This document shows positions 16,527-25,504 of a stretch of 64,000 nucleotides of DNA, one piece after another. Under the pieces are notes generated by a model. That model did not search any database. It had not been told where the DNA came from and saw only the letters and a list, made by a program, of their open reading frames with translations. The DNA comes from Nocardia terpenica. GTDB taxonomy: Bacteria > Actinomycetota > Actinomycetes > Mycobacteriales > Mycobacteriaceae. Numbering within the stretch: position 1 is the first letter of the stretch; the number at the start of each line of letters is the position of its first letter. The stretch covers positions 1,240,001-1,304,000 of the forward strand of contig NZ_JABMCZ010000001.1 in assembly GCF_013186535.1 (NCBI RefSeq), given 5' to 3'. Position numbers and translations under genes: made by a program.

Positions 16527-17459
16527 TCACACCTCCTCGGATCTCGCACGCCCCCACCGCAATTGCAGATAGGTCAGCGTGAGCAGGATCGCGAACACCA
16601 CCCAGGCCAGGGCGCAGGCGTAGCCGAGATCGTCGAACTGGAAAGCGTTCTGGAACATCATGATTCCGAAGATGAAGGTGCCGGTCTCCGGCCCGCCGTT
16701 CGTCCCGGTCAGCACGTACGCCTGATCGAAGGCCTGGAACGAGTTGATGATCGAGATGACGAACACGAAGCCCAGCGCGGGCCGGATCAACGGCAGCGTG
16801 ATGGACCGGAACCGCCGGAACCCGCCGGCCCCGTCGATGCGCGCGGCCTCGTGCAGATCCTCCGGCACGCCCTGCATGGCCGCCAGCAGCACCGCCGCGG
16901 CGAAAGGCACGCTCTTCCAGATGCTTACCAGGCACAGGGAGACCAGCGCCCACTTCGGGTCGATCAGCCACTGCACCGGGCCGAGGCCGAACCAGCCCAG
17001 CACCCGGTTGAACAGCCCGCCCTGGGTGTTGAACATGAAGCCCCACACGATGGCCATGGCGGCGGTGGACGCGACCAGCGGCATGAACATGACGCTGCGA
17101 AACACCGCGATTCCCTTGAGTTTCTCGTTCAGCGCCGCCGCCACCGCCAGGCTGATGACGACCGTCGGGACCAGCGTGCCGACGGTGAAGAGCACGGTAT
17201 TGCGCAGCGCGATGTAGAACAGCGGATCCTGGGCGAACAACCGCCGATAGTTCGCCGCCCCGACGAATTTCGGCGGGCTGAACATATTCCAGTGATTGAA
17301 GCTGAGGTACAGCGAGAACAGCAGCGGGAAGATCAGGAACACCAGCACCGCAAGCAGATTCGGGGCGATGAACGTCCGCCCGGCGGCGGCCTTGCGCCGC
17401 ACCAGCGCCGACCGTTGCCGACCTCGGCGGTGGTTCTCGGCGGGCGCGGCGGTGCTCAT
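16527..17459 (-). CDS. Carbohydrate ABC transporter permease (MalF/UgpA type)
   Basis: 310 aa from ATG 17459, which overlaps the stop of the substrate-binding protein gene (ATGA). First hydrophobic segment FIAPNLLAVLVFLIFPLLF, then the family sequence YLSFNHWNMFSPPKFVGAANYRRLF. The EAA loop is PEDLHEAARIDGAGGFRRFRSITLP. It pairs with the neighbouring permease. Confidence 0.92.
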   Translation of the reverse strand: MSTAAPAENHRRGRQRSALVRRKAAAGRTFIAPNLLAVLVFLIFPLLFSLYLSFNHWNMFSPPKFVGAANYRRLFAQDPLFYIALRNTVLFTVGTLVPTVVISLAVAAALNEKLKGIAVFRSVMFMPLVASTAAMAIVWGFMFNTQGGLFNRVLGWFGLGPVQWLIDPKWALVSLCLVSIWKSVPFAAAVLLAAMQGVPEDLHEAARIDGAGGFRRFRSITLPLIRPALGFVFVISIINSFQAFDQAYVLTGTNGGPETGTFIFGIMMFQNAFQFDDLGYACALAWVVFAILLTLTYLQLRWGRARSEEV

Positions 17460-18781
17460 ACCGACCCCCGCAGCAGGCGATTGAGCTCGTCGGCCGGGCC
17501 CTGCTTGAAGAAGGACGCCTGCGCGCCGCCGCGCAGCACGCGGTCGGAGTAGCGGATGAAGGCCGCGTCGACCTGCGGCCACATCGGGCTCACCGGAAGG
17601 TGATTGGAGTTTTCCGGCCCACCGGTGAGCACCTCGAGATTGCGAATTCTGGTGTGCGCCTTGGCAAAATCAGGAGAGTTACGCACCGACTTCAACGCCG
17701 GTACGAACAGGCCCGAGGCGGCGACGGCCTGCTGCCCCTCCGGGCCGGTCGCGAACTTGACGAACTCCCAGGCCAGATCCTTCTTCGGGCTCGCGGCCGC
17801 GATGGCGAGACCGGTGGTGCCGATATCGGATTTCGCGCCCTGCCCGTGCGGCCCGACCGGCAGCACGGTGACATCGAAATCCAGGTCGGGGGCGGCGACG
17901 AAGCCGCCGTACTGCCAGTGCCCGGTCAGCACCATCGCCGCCTTGCCCTGCGTGAACAGGTCCAGCGCCGACATGGAGGCCGAGATCGTCTGCAGGTCGG
18001 CCGACAGCGGCGCGACGCGGTGCTTCACCGACAGGTCGGCGTAGAACTGGAAGCCCTCGATGAATCGGTCGTCGTCGATATTGGTGTGCGTCGGGTCGAT
18101 CGGCGGCGTGAACCACGGTGCGCCGTTGTTCATCCCGAAGATCGCCGCCGACCAGCGCGGCACCGGCCACGCGTCGGCGAACCCCCACTGCGTGGTGCTC
18201 CCGGCGGCATCCCGCTTGGTGAGAGCCGTTGCGGCGTCCAGGAATTCGGCGAAGGTCCAGGCATGCTCCCAGGATCCGGGCGGCGGCTTCAGGCCCGCCT
18301 CTTCGAACAGTTTCCTGTTGTAGTACAGGAAGATTCCCGCCCACTGCTCGGGCAGGACATACTGCCCACCCCGGAACTGGAAGGTCTCCAACAGATTCGG
18401 GGTGCTGTCGGCGTGCAGTCGCGCGGCGTAGGCCGGATCTTTGTCCAGCATCCTGTTGAGGTCGTACAGCACACCCAGTTCGGCGAACCGCGAATACGAC
18501 TCCCACTGCATCAGTACGTCCGGGCACTTGCCCCCGGCGCAGTAGGTGAGGATCTGCTGCTGCGGGTCGGGCCCCGACATCTGCACCTGAATCTTGATCT
18601 CCGGGTGCAGCCGCCCGAACGCCTCGATGATCTGCATCCGCACCTTCGCCTCGTTCGGCGCGGCCTGGAAGAAGAATGTCAGTGCATTAGGATCGCTCCC
18701 ACAGGCGCTGAGGCCCGGAAGCGCCAGCGACGCCCCCAGCGCGGCGGCGCCACCCAGCAGCGCACGCCGGTTCAACATCAT
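17456..18781 (-). CDS. Extracellular sugar-binding lipoprotein of an ABC importer
   Basis: 441 aa family-1 solute-binding protein. The N-terminus MMLNRRALLGGAAALGASLA has a twin-arginine-like/positively charged start and a lipobox LSAC with the lipidated cysteine near residue 27. Later elements include FQAAPNEAKVRMQIIEAFGRLHPEIKI and AWEFVKFATGPEGQQAVA. It captures the substrate outside the membrane for the two downstream permeases. No ATPase gene is present, so a shared MsiK-type ATPase elsewhere is expected, as is common in actinomycetes. Substrate is unknown. Confidence 0.92.
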   Translation of the reverse strand: MMLNRRALLGGAAALGASLALPGLSACGSDPNALTFFFQAAPNEAKVRMQIIEAFGRLHPEIKIQVQMSGPDPQQQILTYCAGGKCPDVLMQWESYSRFAELGVLYDLNRMLDKDPAYAARLHADSTPNLLETFQFRGGQYVLPEQWAGIFLYYNRKLFEEAGLKPPPGSWEHAWTFAEFLDAATALTKRDAAGSTTQWGFADAWPVPRWSAAIFGMNNGAPWFTPPIDPTHTNIDDDRFIEGFQFYADLSVKHRVAPLSADLQTISASMSALDLFTQGKAAMVLTGHWQYGGFVAAPDLDFDVTVLPVGPHGQGAKSDIGTTGLAIAAASPKKDLAWEFVKFATGPEGQQAVAASGLFVPALKSVRNSPDFAKAHTRIRNLEVLTGGPENSNHLPVSPMWPQVDAAFIRYSDRVLRGGAQASFFKQGPADELNRLLRGSV

Positions 18782-18798
18782 CGTCCTCCGGAATACGT

Positions 18799-18815
18799 AG
18801 AGACGAGCCGTCTCT
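18799..18815 (-). promoter_or_regulatory. Operator-like dyad upstream of the sugar ABC operon
   Basis: AGAGACG-AGC-CGTCTCT is a perfect 7-bp dyad with a 3-nt centre, 18 nt upstream of the binding-protein ATG. Size and placement fit a dimeric repressor (GntR, LacI or ROK type) controlling the importer. No regulator gene sits in the cluster. Confidence 0.5.
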
Positions 18816-18862
18816 CACGGTAACCCACCGCCGGTCGTCCCACGGACGAATCCGGTGGACGA

Positions 18863-19240
18863 TCATGACTGGTCATCCCTCGGAGCGCCGCCGAATATCC
18901 CGGGCGCGGGGCTGGTCAGCGGCAGCGGTCGCAATGCGTCGCTGTGCTGTTCGATCGTGCAGAATTCGAACGGCCCGTGCGGGTCGAGCAGCGCCGCCAT
19001 CTGCGGGTCGGCATGATCGAGTAGCCACGTGCTCATTCCGAGCCTGCTGTCGCCCCGCAGGTACTCCCACGCCCGCCACAGCGCCTCGAGCCGAATGACC
19101 GCCTCCGCGTGCTTCCACCAGTCCCGGCACCAGGCCGTGCGCCCCGCCACGATGTCGCGCCGATACACGAGGCTGAGATAGTTCTCGACGAATTCGACAA
19201 CCGAGTCATAGACCCGGTCCGAGGCCGCGGAGTCGTTCAT
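18863..19240 (-). CDS. DUF4913 family protein
   Basis: 125 aa from ATG 19240; an in-frame GTG at 19285 would add 15 residues of unlikely sequence. The core VVEFVENYLSLVYRRDI, TAWCRDWWKHAEAVIRLEAL and GMSTWLLDHADPQMAALLD matches DUF4913, a small actinobacterial family often found on plasmids, integrative elements and near secretion loci. Function is unknown. It lies 81 bp upstream of the sugar-binding protein gene, from which it is separated by the operator-like dyad, so it is probably its own unit. Confidence 0.7.
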   Translation of the reverse strand: MNDSAASDRVYDSVVEFVENYLSLVYRRDIVAGRTAWCRDWWKHAEAVIRLEALWRAWEYLRGDSRLGMSTWLLDHADPQMAALLDPHGPFEFCTIEQHSDALRPLPLTSPAPGIFGGAPRDDQS

Positions 19241-19565
19241 ACCGACTTCGACGCCGGGCGAGCACGAATGGTTCCGCACGGTCACCGCCGGATGACCCGG
19301 GTTACGAAGTCCTATGCACGTGGGTTGGAGATCCGAAGTCGGGCAGCCGACGCCTGCGTGTAGCGATCACTGACGACCGCGCCAACCCAGCCCGACCAAG
19401 GTCGGCCACCGGTCACCTTCGATCCGTGCTTCAAGGTCGGCGATGCACTGATAACGAAGGCCGGATTCGACCCGGCAACCCGTAAGCGAGACGATGGCAT
19501 CCACGACAGCTACTCGTTCCACTCCGCGGCCGCCCGCCCGCTTCGCTGGCTCTCGCAACATGCTA

Positions 19566-19595
19566 GCGTCCGGACAGTGGTTGCTGTCCGGACGC
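19566..19595 (+). promoter_or_regulatory. Strong 12-bp stem-loop before the EspC-like gene
   Basis: GCGTCCGGACAG and CTGTCCGGACGC form a perfect 12-bp stem with loop TGGTTG, ending 21 nt before ATG 19617. It could be an operator palindrome or a 5'-UTR structure. The rest of the 19,241-19,616 interval shows no supported gene. Confidence 0.55.
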
Positions 19596-19616
19596 AACCC
19601 TGCACACGGGGGATGT

Positions 19617-19946
19617 ATGACCTTCAAAGCGGATCTGGAGATCCTCACCAAACTTGGTGCCACGCTGCACAATCTCGCGGAGGAGGTGGGGAACATCAAG
19701 GTGGAGAATGCGCCGGATCCCGGTGCCGCGGATCCGCTGCTCTCGGCCTGCGCCGCGGGGGCGATCACCAAGGAGCTGATCTTCGGGGGGCTGGTCGCCA
19801 CCGCCAAGGAGCGGTTGAGTGAGACCGGGGACGTCATGGTCGACGTGGCCACCCAGTTCAAGAATCAGGACGACAACGCCGCCGATGCGCTTGTTGCCGC
19901 GTACAACAGCGCCACGGGTGCCTGGACCGTGGAGCCGACCAAATGA
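19617..19946 (+). CDS. EspC-like / WXG100-related ESX secretion-associated protein
   Basis: 109 aa from ATG 19617 (the GGGGGA upstream gives a plausible ribosome site). It is a short, mostly helical protein beginning MTFKADLEILTKLGATLHNL and ending with VDVATQFKNQDDNAADALVAAY, the pattern of EspC/DUF2580-type proteins that accompany ESX (type VII) substrates. There is no signal peptide. Its stop overlaps the ATG of the large downstream gene (ATGA), indicating stoichiometric, coupled synthesis. Assignment rests on pattern and neighbours. Confidence 0.65.
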   Translation: MTFKADLEILTKLGATLHNLAEEVGNIKVENAPDPGAADPLLSACAAGAITKELIFGGLVATAKERLSETGDVMVDVATQFKNQDDNAADALVAAYNSATGAWTVEPTK

Positions 19947-22327
19947 ACGACTACGTCCCGGCGCCGACGCTGGACTGGGTTCGCAACTGCAACCCCCGGA
20001 TTCTCGACCGGTACGCCGACGAGTGGGAGAAGATCGGCGCCGACCTGGAGCAGGTGTACCAGAAGTACGTGGACGCCGTGGTGAAGGTGGACGGCACCTA
20101 TTGGGAGGGCAAGGCGGCGATCGCCGCACACGACCGAGCCACCGGTGACTACAAGACGATCCAGACACTGTCCGACAAGCTGACGGCGCTCGCGAATCAG
20201 CTGCGGCAGGGGCACGGAGCCATCAACGAGCCGCTTCAGCGTGCCCGGGGCTACCTGTCCGAGTGTGAGCACAACGGCTGGTCGGTGACGCCGATGCTGA
20301 CGGTGATCGGCAGCGGTGAGGTGCAGAAGCTGGCCGACATGAACCGCGATCTGCACGAGGCCGCCCAATCGGCGTTGAATGCCGATATCGCGCTGCAGGA
20401 TGCGTTGAACGGTGCGAAGAAGGATCTGGCGATCGCATTCACCTCGGCGGCCGCGCTCGGTGCGGATCAGGCCAAAGCCGATGGGCAGCACCTGGTTTCG
20501 GACCCCACCCATATGACCGAGGCGGAAATTCAGCGCCTGATCGACGCCGGTCGGCTGACACCGGAGCAGATCGCGGCCCTGCACAGCGGTGGCACGGCGA
20601 CCATCCCCGCGGCGCAGATGGAGTACCTGAACCAGATCAGCCGGTCCCTGGATGGTAATAGCCCCCAGGAGATTCAGCAGATCATGGACAAGCTGCCGCC
20701 GGACGCGCAACGCGGACTTGCCAATTCGCTACAGCTGATCTCCACCAGCACCGTAACCGCCGGTGTGACAGGCGATCCGAAGATTCCGGAGCACGGCGGC
20801 GAGAACCTGCTGCCGAAGAAGATGCGCGAGTCGCTGGATCGAACGGATCTGACCAAGACCACCTGGAGCACGAGCGGCGGCCCCATCGCCAGCAAGTACA
20901 TCGAGCTCAACGGGGTGGCCGACAACCAGGCGATCGCGAAGATCGCCGGTTCCGCCGACCCGAACCTGCGTGCCGGTAGCGAACTCGACAAGAAGGTCCT
21001 CGACGTCGGCGCGAAATACCTGCAGGCGCAGACGGAATGGGAGCAGACGCCGGACAACAAGCTCGTCGGCTTCACCGTCGACGGTCGCGGGGCGGACCCG
21101 GGCAGCAAGATCACCGACGATATGTTCAAGGCCGTCGGCGACGACAAGGCCGCCGTGCAACATTTGGTGGTCGGCAGCGACGGCAAGCCGAACGCGCAGT
21201 TCTTCCACGATGCGCTGACGCATCAGTGGAAGGATCACGGTGACGCCGTGTCCTCACTGTTCAAATTCAGCGATCAGAATGTGACGCCGATCGATTCCCA
21301 GCGCCAAGCCTCGATCATGAGTGCCTTCGGCCAGTTCGCCGCCGGTGACAACGCCCCGAGCCATATTGCGGGCGGGGACGACAAGTGGAAGCTGTACGAC
21401 ATTCCGGGTACCGATCACAAGAATGTGGGGCAGCTCAACCCGAATCTGGTTCGGGCGCTGTCGGTCGGCATGAGCCCGTATGTCAATGATCTGATCAATC
21501 CGGGCAACCCCTCGCTCGACGGCTTCAATGTCGGCGACGGCTCGGGCCGCAGCTGGACCGATCCCGGCGGCAACAATACGTTCACGGGCTCGAAGAATAT
21601 TTTCGCGCTGATGGATACCGACAAGGCGGCGGGGGACAATCTCAATGCTCGTGCCCTGGAGGAGTCCTTCGAACGCCAGGCCCTGGTCGGGCACAATCCG
21701 AACGACCCGCAGGCCAGAAACTATCTGCTGAACGCCGGTCAGCTACAGGGGCTGGTCGATGCCGGGCTGCGGGACGAGATCAGTTCCGAGGTGACGGACA
21801 ATAATCAGGTGGCGCAGGACGTCTACAATCGGAAGAAGCTGATCTACGACACGGTCAAGACCGCGATCGGCACCAGCGTTCCGATCGGGGACGGCGATGA
21901 CAAGATCACACTGAAACTGCCCGGCAGCGACGGTGTTTCGAAGATGCTCGGCCTCGGTGGCGATCCACTCAAGGACGCGATCATCGGTCCCGCTCCAACT
22001 GCCGGGAACAATGATATCGGGCTGAATCCCCCGAATTTCGATCGCCAGGCGTACAACGTTCTGGCGAATGCGGATGTGCCGGAGAACCTTCGGCAACAGT
22101 ATCCGCGGCTGTTCAATGCTGATGGCAGCCTGAGATCCTGGCCGGACATCAACTCGACTCCGTATAACGCTCGCGAGACGGGCGGCTCGAGCCCGAATGA
22201 AGACATCACTGCGCTCTTCAATCAGCTCGGCCGACCGAATGACGGACATCAGACGGCAATGAAGGACGGATACGACATCGTGACGGGTGATCACCGGCAG
22301 GGCGACGATCGGCCCACTCGAAAATGA
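19943..22327 (+). CDS. Large putative type VII-secreted protein (TPR-repeat-region-like)
   Basis: 794 aa. The N-terminal ~180 residues are helical with a W-x-x-G-like element (DGTYWEGKAAIAAHDRATGDYKTIQTL), as in ESX-associated substrates. The middle and C-terminal parts resemble proteins labelled 'TPR repeat region-containing' in mycobacteria and nocardiae, with MTEAEIQRLIDAGRLTPEQIAALH and ISRSLDGNSPQEIQQIMDKLP. No signal peptide, transmembrane segment or catalytic motif is recognisable. The gene is coupled to the EspC-like gene upstream and the lipoprotein downstream by 4-nt overlaps. I infer a surface or secreted effector of unknown activity; a polymorphic-toxin role is possible but unsupported. 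Confidence 0.6.
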   Translation: MNDYVPAPTLDWVRNCNPRILDRYADEWEKIGADLEQVYQKYVDAVVKVDGTYWEGKAAIAAHDRATGDYKTIQTLSDKLTALANQLRQGHGAINEPLQRARGYLSECEHNGWSVTPMLTVIGSGEVQKLADMNRDLHEAAQSALNADIALQDALNGAKKDLAIAFTSAAALGADQAKADGQHLVSDPTHMTEAEIQRLIDAGRLTPEQIAALHSGGTATIPAAQMEYLNQISRSLDGNSPQEIQQIMDKLPPDAQRGLANSLQLISTSTVTAGVTGDPKIPEHGGENLLPKKMRESLDRTDLTKTTWSTSGGPIASKYIELNGVADNQAIAKIAGSADPNLRAGSELDKKVLDVGAKYLQAQTEWEQTPDNKLVGFTVDGRGADPGSKITDDMFKAVGDDKAAVQHLVVGSDGKPNAQFFHDALTHQWKDHGDAVSSLFKFSDQNVTPIDSQRQASIMSAFGQFAAGDNAPSHIAGGDDKWKLYDIPGTDHKNVGQLNPNLVRALSVGMSPYVNDLINPGNPSLDGFNVGDGSGRSWTDPGGNNTFTGSKNIFALMDTDKAAGDNLNARALEESFERQALVGHNPNDPQARNYLLNAGQLQGLVDAGLRDEISSEVTDNNQVAQDVYNRKKLIYDTVKTAIGTSVPIGDGDDKITLKLPGSDGVSKMLGLGGDPLKDAIIGPAPTAGNNDIGLNPPNFDRQAYNVLANADVPENLRQQYPRLFNADGSLRSWPDINSTPYNARETGGSSPNEDITALFNQLGRPNDGHQTAMKDGYDIVTGDHRQGDDRPTRK

Positions 22328-23133
22328 CTGTCAGGCATAGGTTGTCGGCGATCCTCCTTATCGCCGGTCTCGCAGTCTGCGGCTGTAGCGGCAAGTCCAC
22401 GGCTCCGTCGCCACCGGCCTCCGAGCCTGAACCGGTTATTCCGTCCACGAACGTGTGGTCGGCCGATCCGGGTGTGGATCTGTTCTCGCGTGGCGCGGAG
22501 TTGGTCCGTGCCACGATGGAGGCCGGAGGCTATGCCGCCTATGTGGGTGCCGATCATTCCTATCCTGGCTACGCGCGTGGGGTCGCTGCTCTTACCGATG
22601 AGATTGAACGTTCGAAGACGCCCGACCTGGGTGTGAAGAAGCTGGTGTCGCCACAGCCCACCGATCCGGATCTGAAACTTCAGCCGCTGACGACGTATCT
22701 GCATATGACTGCATTCGACGCTACCGATACCAAGGTGAGTGCAATTGTCTGCGGCTACACGGTCTGGCCGGAGCAACTGCCGTACGAGGATGATCGCTAT
22801 GTCGGTGGCGGTACGCGGATCGAGCTCGAAAATACGGTCGCTGACCCGGGGGCCGCAGGCATTGCGAACCGAGACCCCAACTATCAGGACCCGCGGGCAC
22901 ATCGCTCACCCCGGTGGGACGTTTTCGGTACCTGGAGGGTCACCACTATCAAGGGCCCGGTCGGTGCCGGGCAGTACGCGCCGGAGTGCCTGCCCTGGTA
23001 CCAGCAGCAGTTTCCCACCTTCACCAAGGTGCCGGACCTCAGTGAGCTTCAGGCCCCACCCGGATACCAAGCTCCCCATCATCCCGTCGCCCCGCAGTTC
23101 CCGGAGTGGATCGGCCCTACCAAGACAGGGTGA
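22324..23133 (+). CDS. Putative lipoprotein partner of the large secreted protein
   Basis: 269 aa. The N-terminus MTVRHRLSAILLIAGLAVCG is a lipoprotein signal with the lipidated cysteine at residue 21, followed by a Ser/Pro-rich linker. The mature domain has no family I can name; it contains VSAIVCGYTVWPEQLPYEDD and two late cysteines, perhaps a disulphide. ATG overlaps the stop of the large gene (ATGA). Being anchored on the outer face of the membrane and coupled to a likely type VII substrate, it might act as accessory or immunity factor (inference). Confidence 0.7.
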   Translation: MTVRHRLSAILLIAGLAVCGCSGKSTAPSPPASEPEPVIPSTNVWSADPGVDLFSRGAELVRATMEAGGYAAYVGADHSYPGYARGVAALTDEIERSKTPDLGVKKLVSPQPTDPDLKLQPLTTYLHMTAFDATDTKVSAIVCGYTVWPEQLPYEDDRYVGGGTRIELENTVADPGAAGIANRDPNYQDPRAHRSPRWDVFGTWRVTTIKGPVGAGQYAPECLPWYQQQFPTFTKVPDLSELQAPPGYQAPHHPVAPQFPEWIGPTKTG

Positions 23134-23316
23134 ATCACCCTGTGCTGGTTCGAGACCCACAAGGGTCCTGACGAGTGTTGATCTCCAGAACAACAGAGGC
23201 GGCCGGGTATCCGCGGGCAGATACAGGGGGAGGGCCGGGAGCATCGCATTCCCGACTACCTGCGCGGGCACGACGGTGTCATCGGATCTGGTGCGCAACG
23301 AAGATGATCCAGCTCG

Positions 23317-23741
23317 GTGAACACGCAGACCAGCTGGCAGTTCAGTCCCGATGAATTCCTCTGGGTGTGGGCGGCCGAGACGGAGGTCCAGATCATTCTG
23401 TGGGGACGGTATCCCCGGTCCGCGACCCGGTTGCGGACGTTGGCGGCCGCCGTCGGCGATCTCGGCGTCGTCCTCTTTTAAAAGCCCGGCCCCACAGCGG
23501 AATTCGATCGCGACATCAAGCTCGTGGTCACCCGGCGCCCGCCGGGGTCGCCCGGAGACTCGTCGGCTACACCCCGCGCGTCCGGGGCGAGGAACCGCCG
23601 AGTTCCTGGCTGCGCAACGACGACGGCCTGCGCCCGATGGAGTAGCGAATTCGCCTGCTGCTGCGGGCTCCTCGCGCCGCCGAGGGCTATATCCGCATCG
23701 CCCGCGAAGTCGCTCGCCGCGCCGGACCGGAATCGCGGTAG
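23317..23741 (+). pseudogene. Decayed ESX secretion-associated EspG-like gene
   Basis: Translating from GTG 23317 gives TSWQFSPDEFLWVWAAETEV and RSATRLRTLAAAVGDLGVV, then a TAA at 23479. The same frame continues KPGPTAEFDRDIKLVVTRR. A shift into the next frame gives PAGVARRLVGYTPRVRGEEP and RNDDGLRPME, a TAG at 23643, then RIRLLLRAPRAAEGYIRIAR to TAG 23739. These pieces resemble, in order, the start, middle and C-terminus of EspG-type chaperones. Two nonsense codons and one frameshift mean the gene is dead. It follows the EspC-like cassette, so it was probably its cognate chaperone. Identification is from pattern memory. Confidence 0.55.
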
Positions 23742-23744
23742 GCG

Positions 23745-25358
23745 TCAAGCGCAGCCCGCGCGCAGATCCTCGCAGCGGTACCGAGTTCCGTCGGCGCGGG
23801 TGATGTCCAGGCGCGAAAGATAATGGTAGGAGTACGCATTCGCGTCGCCGGACGGGTCGACCGCCGCGGTGGCGGAGTCGTTACGCCAGGGCGGATCGGT
23901 CAATTCGGCGTCGGCCGTGGGGCTGTGGCGCAGATACTTGTCGAACCACGCGGTGGTGTACCAGGTGGCCATATCGCGTCCCCGCAGTGACGAGGGGATC
24001 AGGCCCACGCTGTCCGCGAAGTCGATGTGGTTTCCGCCGCGCAGCACGATGGCGGCGGAATCGACACCCGCCTTCGAATAAGCCTGGGATGCATGGGATT
24101 TGCTCTCCGGGTCGGGGGCCTGCGCGTAGGGGACCGGGGCGAGGAGATAGTCGCCCGTCATGTGCAGGGCCGGTGTGGTGAGCGCGGGGGGCGGCTCGTT
24201 CGGTGAGCCGAAGCACCGGTCGGGGAACCCGTACAGGGCCGGGAGCTGCACGCCGAGGATATTGTTGACCGGAGCCGTTGCGAACGCGAGCATTTCGTCC
24301 TGCGGCGGTCCGGGCAGGCACAGGCTGTCGAGGGCGACGATAGCGCGGACCCGGTGATCGGCCTGGCCGTTCCAGCTGGCCGCCTGCGCGCCGTAGGAAT
24401 GGCCCGCCAACCCGATCTCGCTGTCGTCCACCAGCTTCCACAGCGGGTTGTATCCGCGCGCCGTGCCCGCTGCCGCCCGGCGCTGCTGTTTGGCCGAATG
24501 ATTCGTACCGGTGCTGCGACTCGGCCGCGGCAGATAGGGTCGATCCGGAGCCGACAGGAAGAAGTCGAGCGCGTCGATCTGGCCGTCGTAGAACGGTAAT
24601 CCGTTGCCGCCCAAGCCGAGTCCGTCTCCGACGGGGCGGTTGGTGCCGTTGAGCAGGGCCCCGGTCAGGCTCTGCGGGCCGACGAAGCCGAGCAGCGGTG
24701 TGCCCGCGAAGGCGTCCTCGAGCTGGTCGGGGGCCTCGCCGAACTGATCCGACATCCCTTCGCCCTGCGGATCGTAGGTGAGCACCACGTATCCGGCGCG
24801 GGCCAGGGCCTGCGCCAGGAACCAGTACGCCTGTTCGAAGCCGACGATGGATCCGTTGGCGAACACCACTCCGGGCCGCCGCGCCGGACCATCCGCCGTG
24901 GCCCATACGGTGCCGGACAGGGTGGCCCCGGAGCGGGAGGTGAACAGCACCGGTTCCGCCAGTCCACCGGATGCCCGCCAGCGATCGATGCCGACCTCGG
25001 GATCGATCGGGCAGGTCAGTACGAGCGTGCACGAGTTCGGATTCGGTTGGCGCTCAGGGTCGGCCCGTAGCGCCTCGAGGCGGCGTCGCTGATAGTCGAC
25101 GGTGGCCGCCGCGAGCCGCGCCGGATATCCGGTGCCGAGCTTGCCGACCAGGTCCTTCGTGGTCTCCGACCAGATCAGCAGGTTACGTGCCTCGGCGGCG
25201 GGATCCACCCACTGCCCGGGGGCGGCGACGCCCGGCGAGGCGAACAGCAGCAGCCACACCAGCGCGAGCACCGCACCGGCCGGTGCGGTTGCGGGCAGTC
25301 GTAATCCGCTGTGCCGCATGAGTGCGCCATCGATGTCCCGCATCCGATCCCCTGTCAT
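23745..25358 (-). CDS. Secreted alpha/beta hydrolase (lipase/esterase-like)
   Basis: 537 aa from ATG 25358 (GAGG about 6 nt upstream). An N-terminal signal-type segment (GAVLALVWLLLFASPGVAA) precedes the mature protein. The hydrolase core shows PGVVFANGSIVGF, the nucleophile elbow GLAGHSYGAQAA (Ser), and a late His in GGNHIDFADSVG. Several cysteines (CTLVLTCPIDPE, LCLPG, RCFGS, RCEDLRAGC) suggest extracellular disulphides. Probably an exported esterase acting on lipids or peptides; substrate unknown. It lies tail-to-tail with the espG-like remnant. Confidence 0.82.
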   Translation of the reverse strand: MTGDRMRDIDGALMRHSGLRLPATAPAGAVLALVWLLLFASPGVAAPGQWVDPAAEARNLLIWSETTKDLVGKLGTGYPARLAAATVDYQRRRLEALRADPERQPNPNSCTLVLTCPIDPEVGIDRWRASGGLAEPVLFTSRSGATLSGTVWATADGPARRPGVVFANGSIVGFEQAYWFLAQALARAGYVVLTYDPQGEGMSDQFGEAPDQLEDAFAGTPLLGFVGPQSLTGALLNGTNRPVGDGLGLGGNGLPFYDGQIDALDFFLSAPDRPYLPRPSRSTGTNHSAKQQRRAAAGTARGYNPLWKLVDDSEIGLAGHSYGAQAASWNGQADHRVRAIVALDSLCLPGPPQDEMLAFATAPVNNILGVQLPALYGFPDRCFGSPNEPPPALTTPALHMTGDYLLAPVPYAQAPDPESKSHASQAYSKAGVDSAAIVLRGGNHIDFADSVGLIPSSLRGRDMATWYTTAWFDKYLRHSPTADAELTDPPWRNDSATAAVDPSGDANAYSYHYLSRLDITRADGTRYRCEDLRAGCA

Positions 25359-25504
25359 TGGGCCTCGGATACTGAGAGTATTTACATTCCATCGTGCTCG
25401 CAACTGTCCGATTAGGGGTGCCGGAGGTGCCGCTGGGGCAGCGGTGAAGCTCCACTGCCCCAGCGATACCTGGCGGTCCGGACTTACCGTCACCGATGCA
25501 TGGA

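Noticed and set aside
19367..19500. tRNA-like sequence (GTCGAATCCGG on the minus strand)
   Set aside because: The T-loop lacks the T54-T55 pair and no acceptor or anticodon stem could be built around it.
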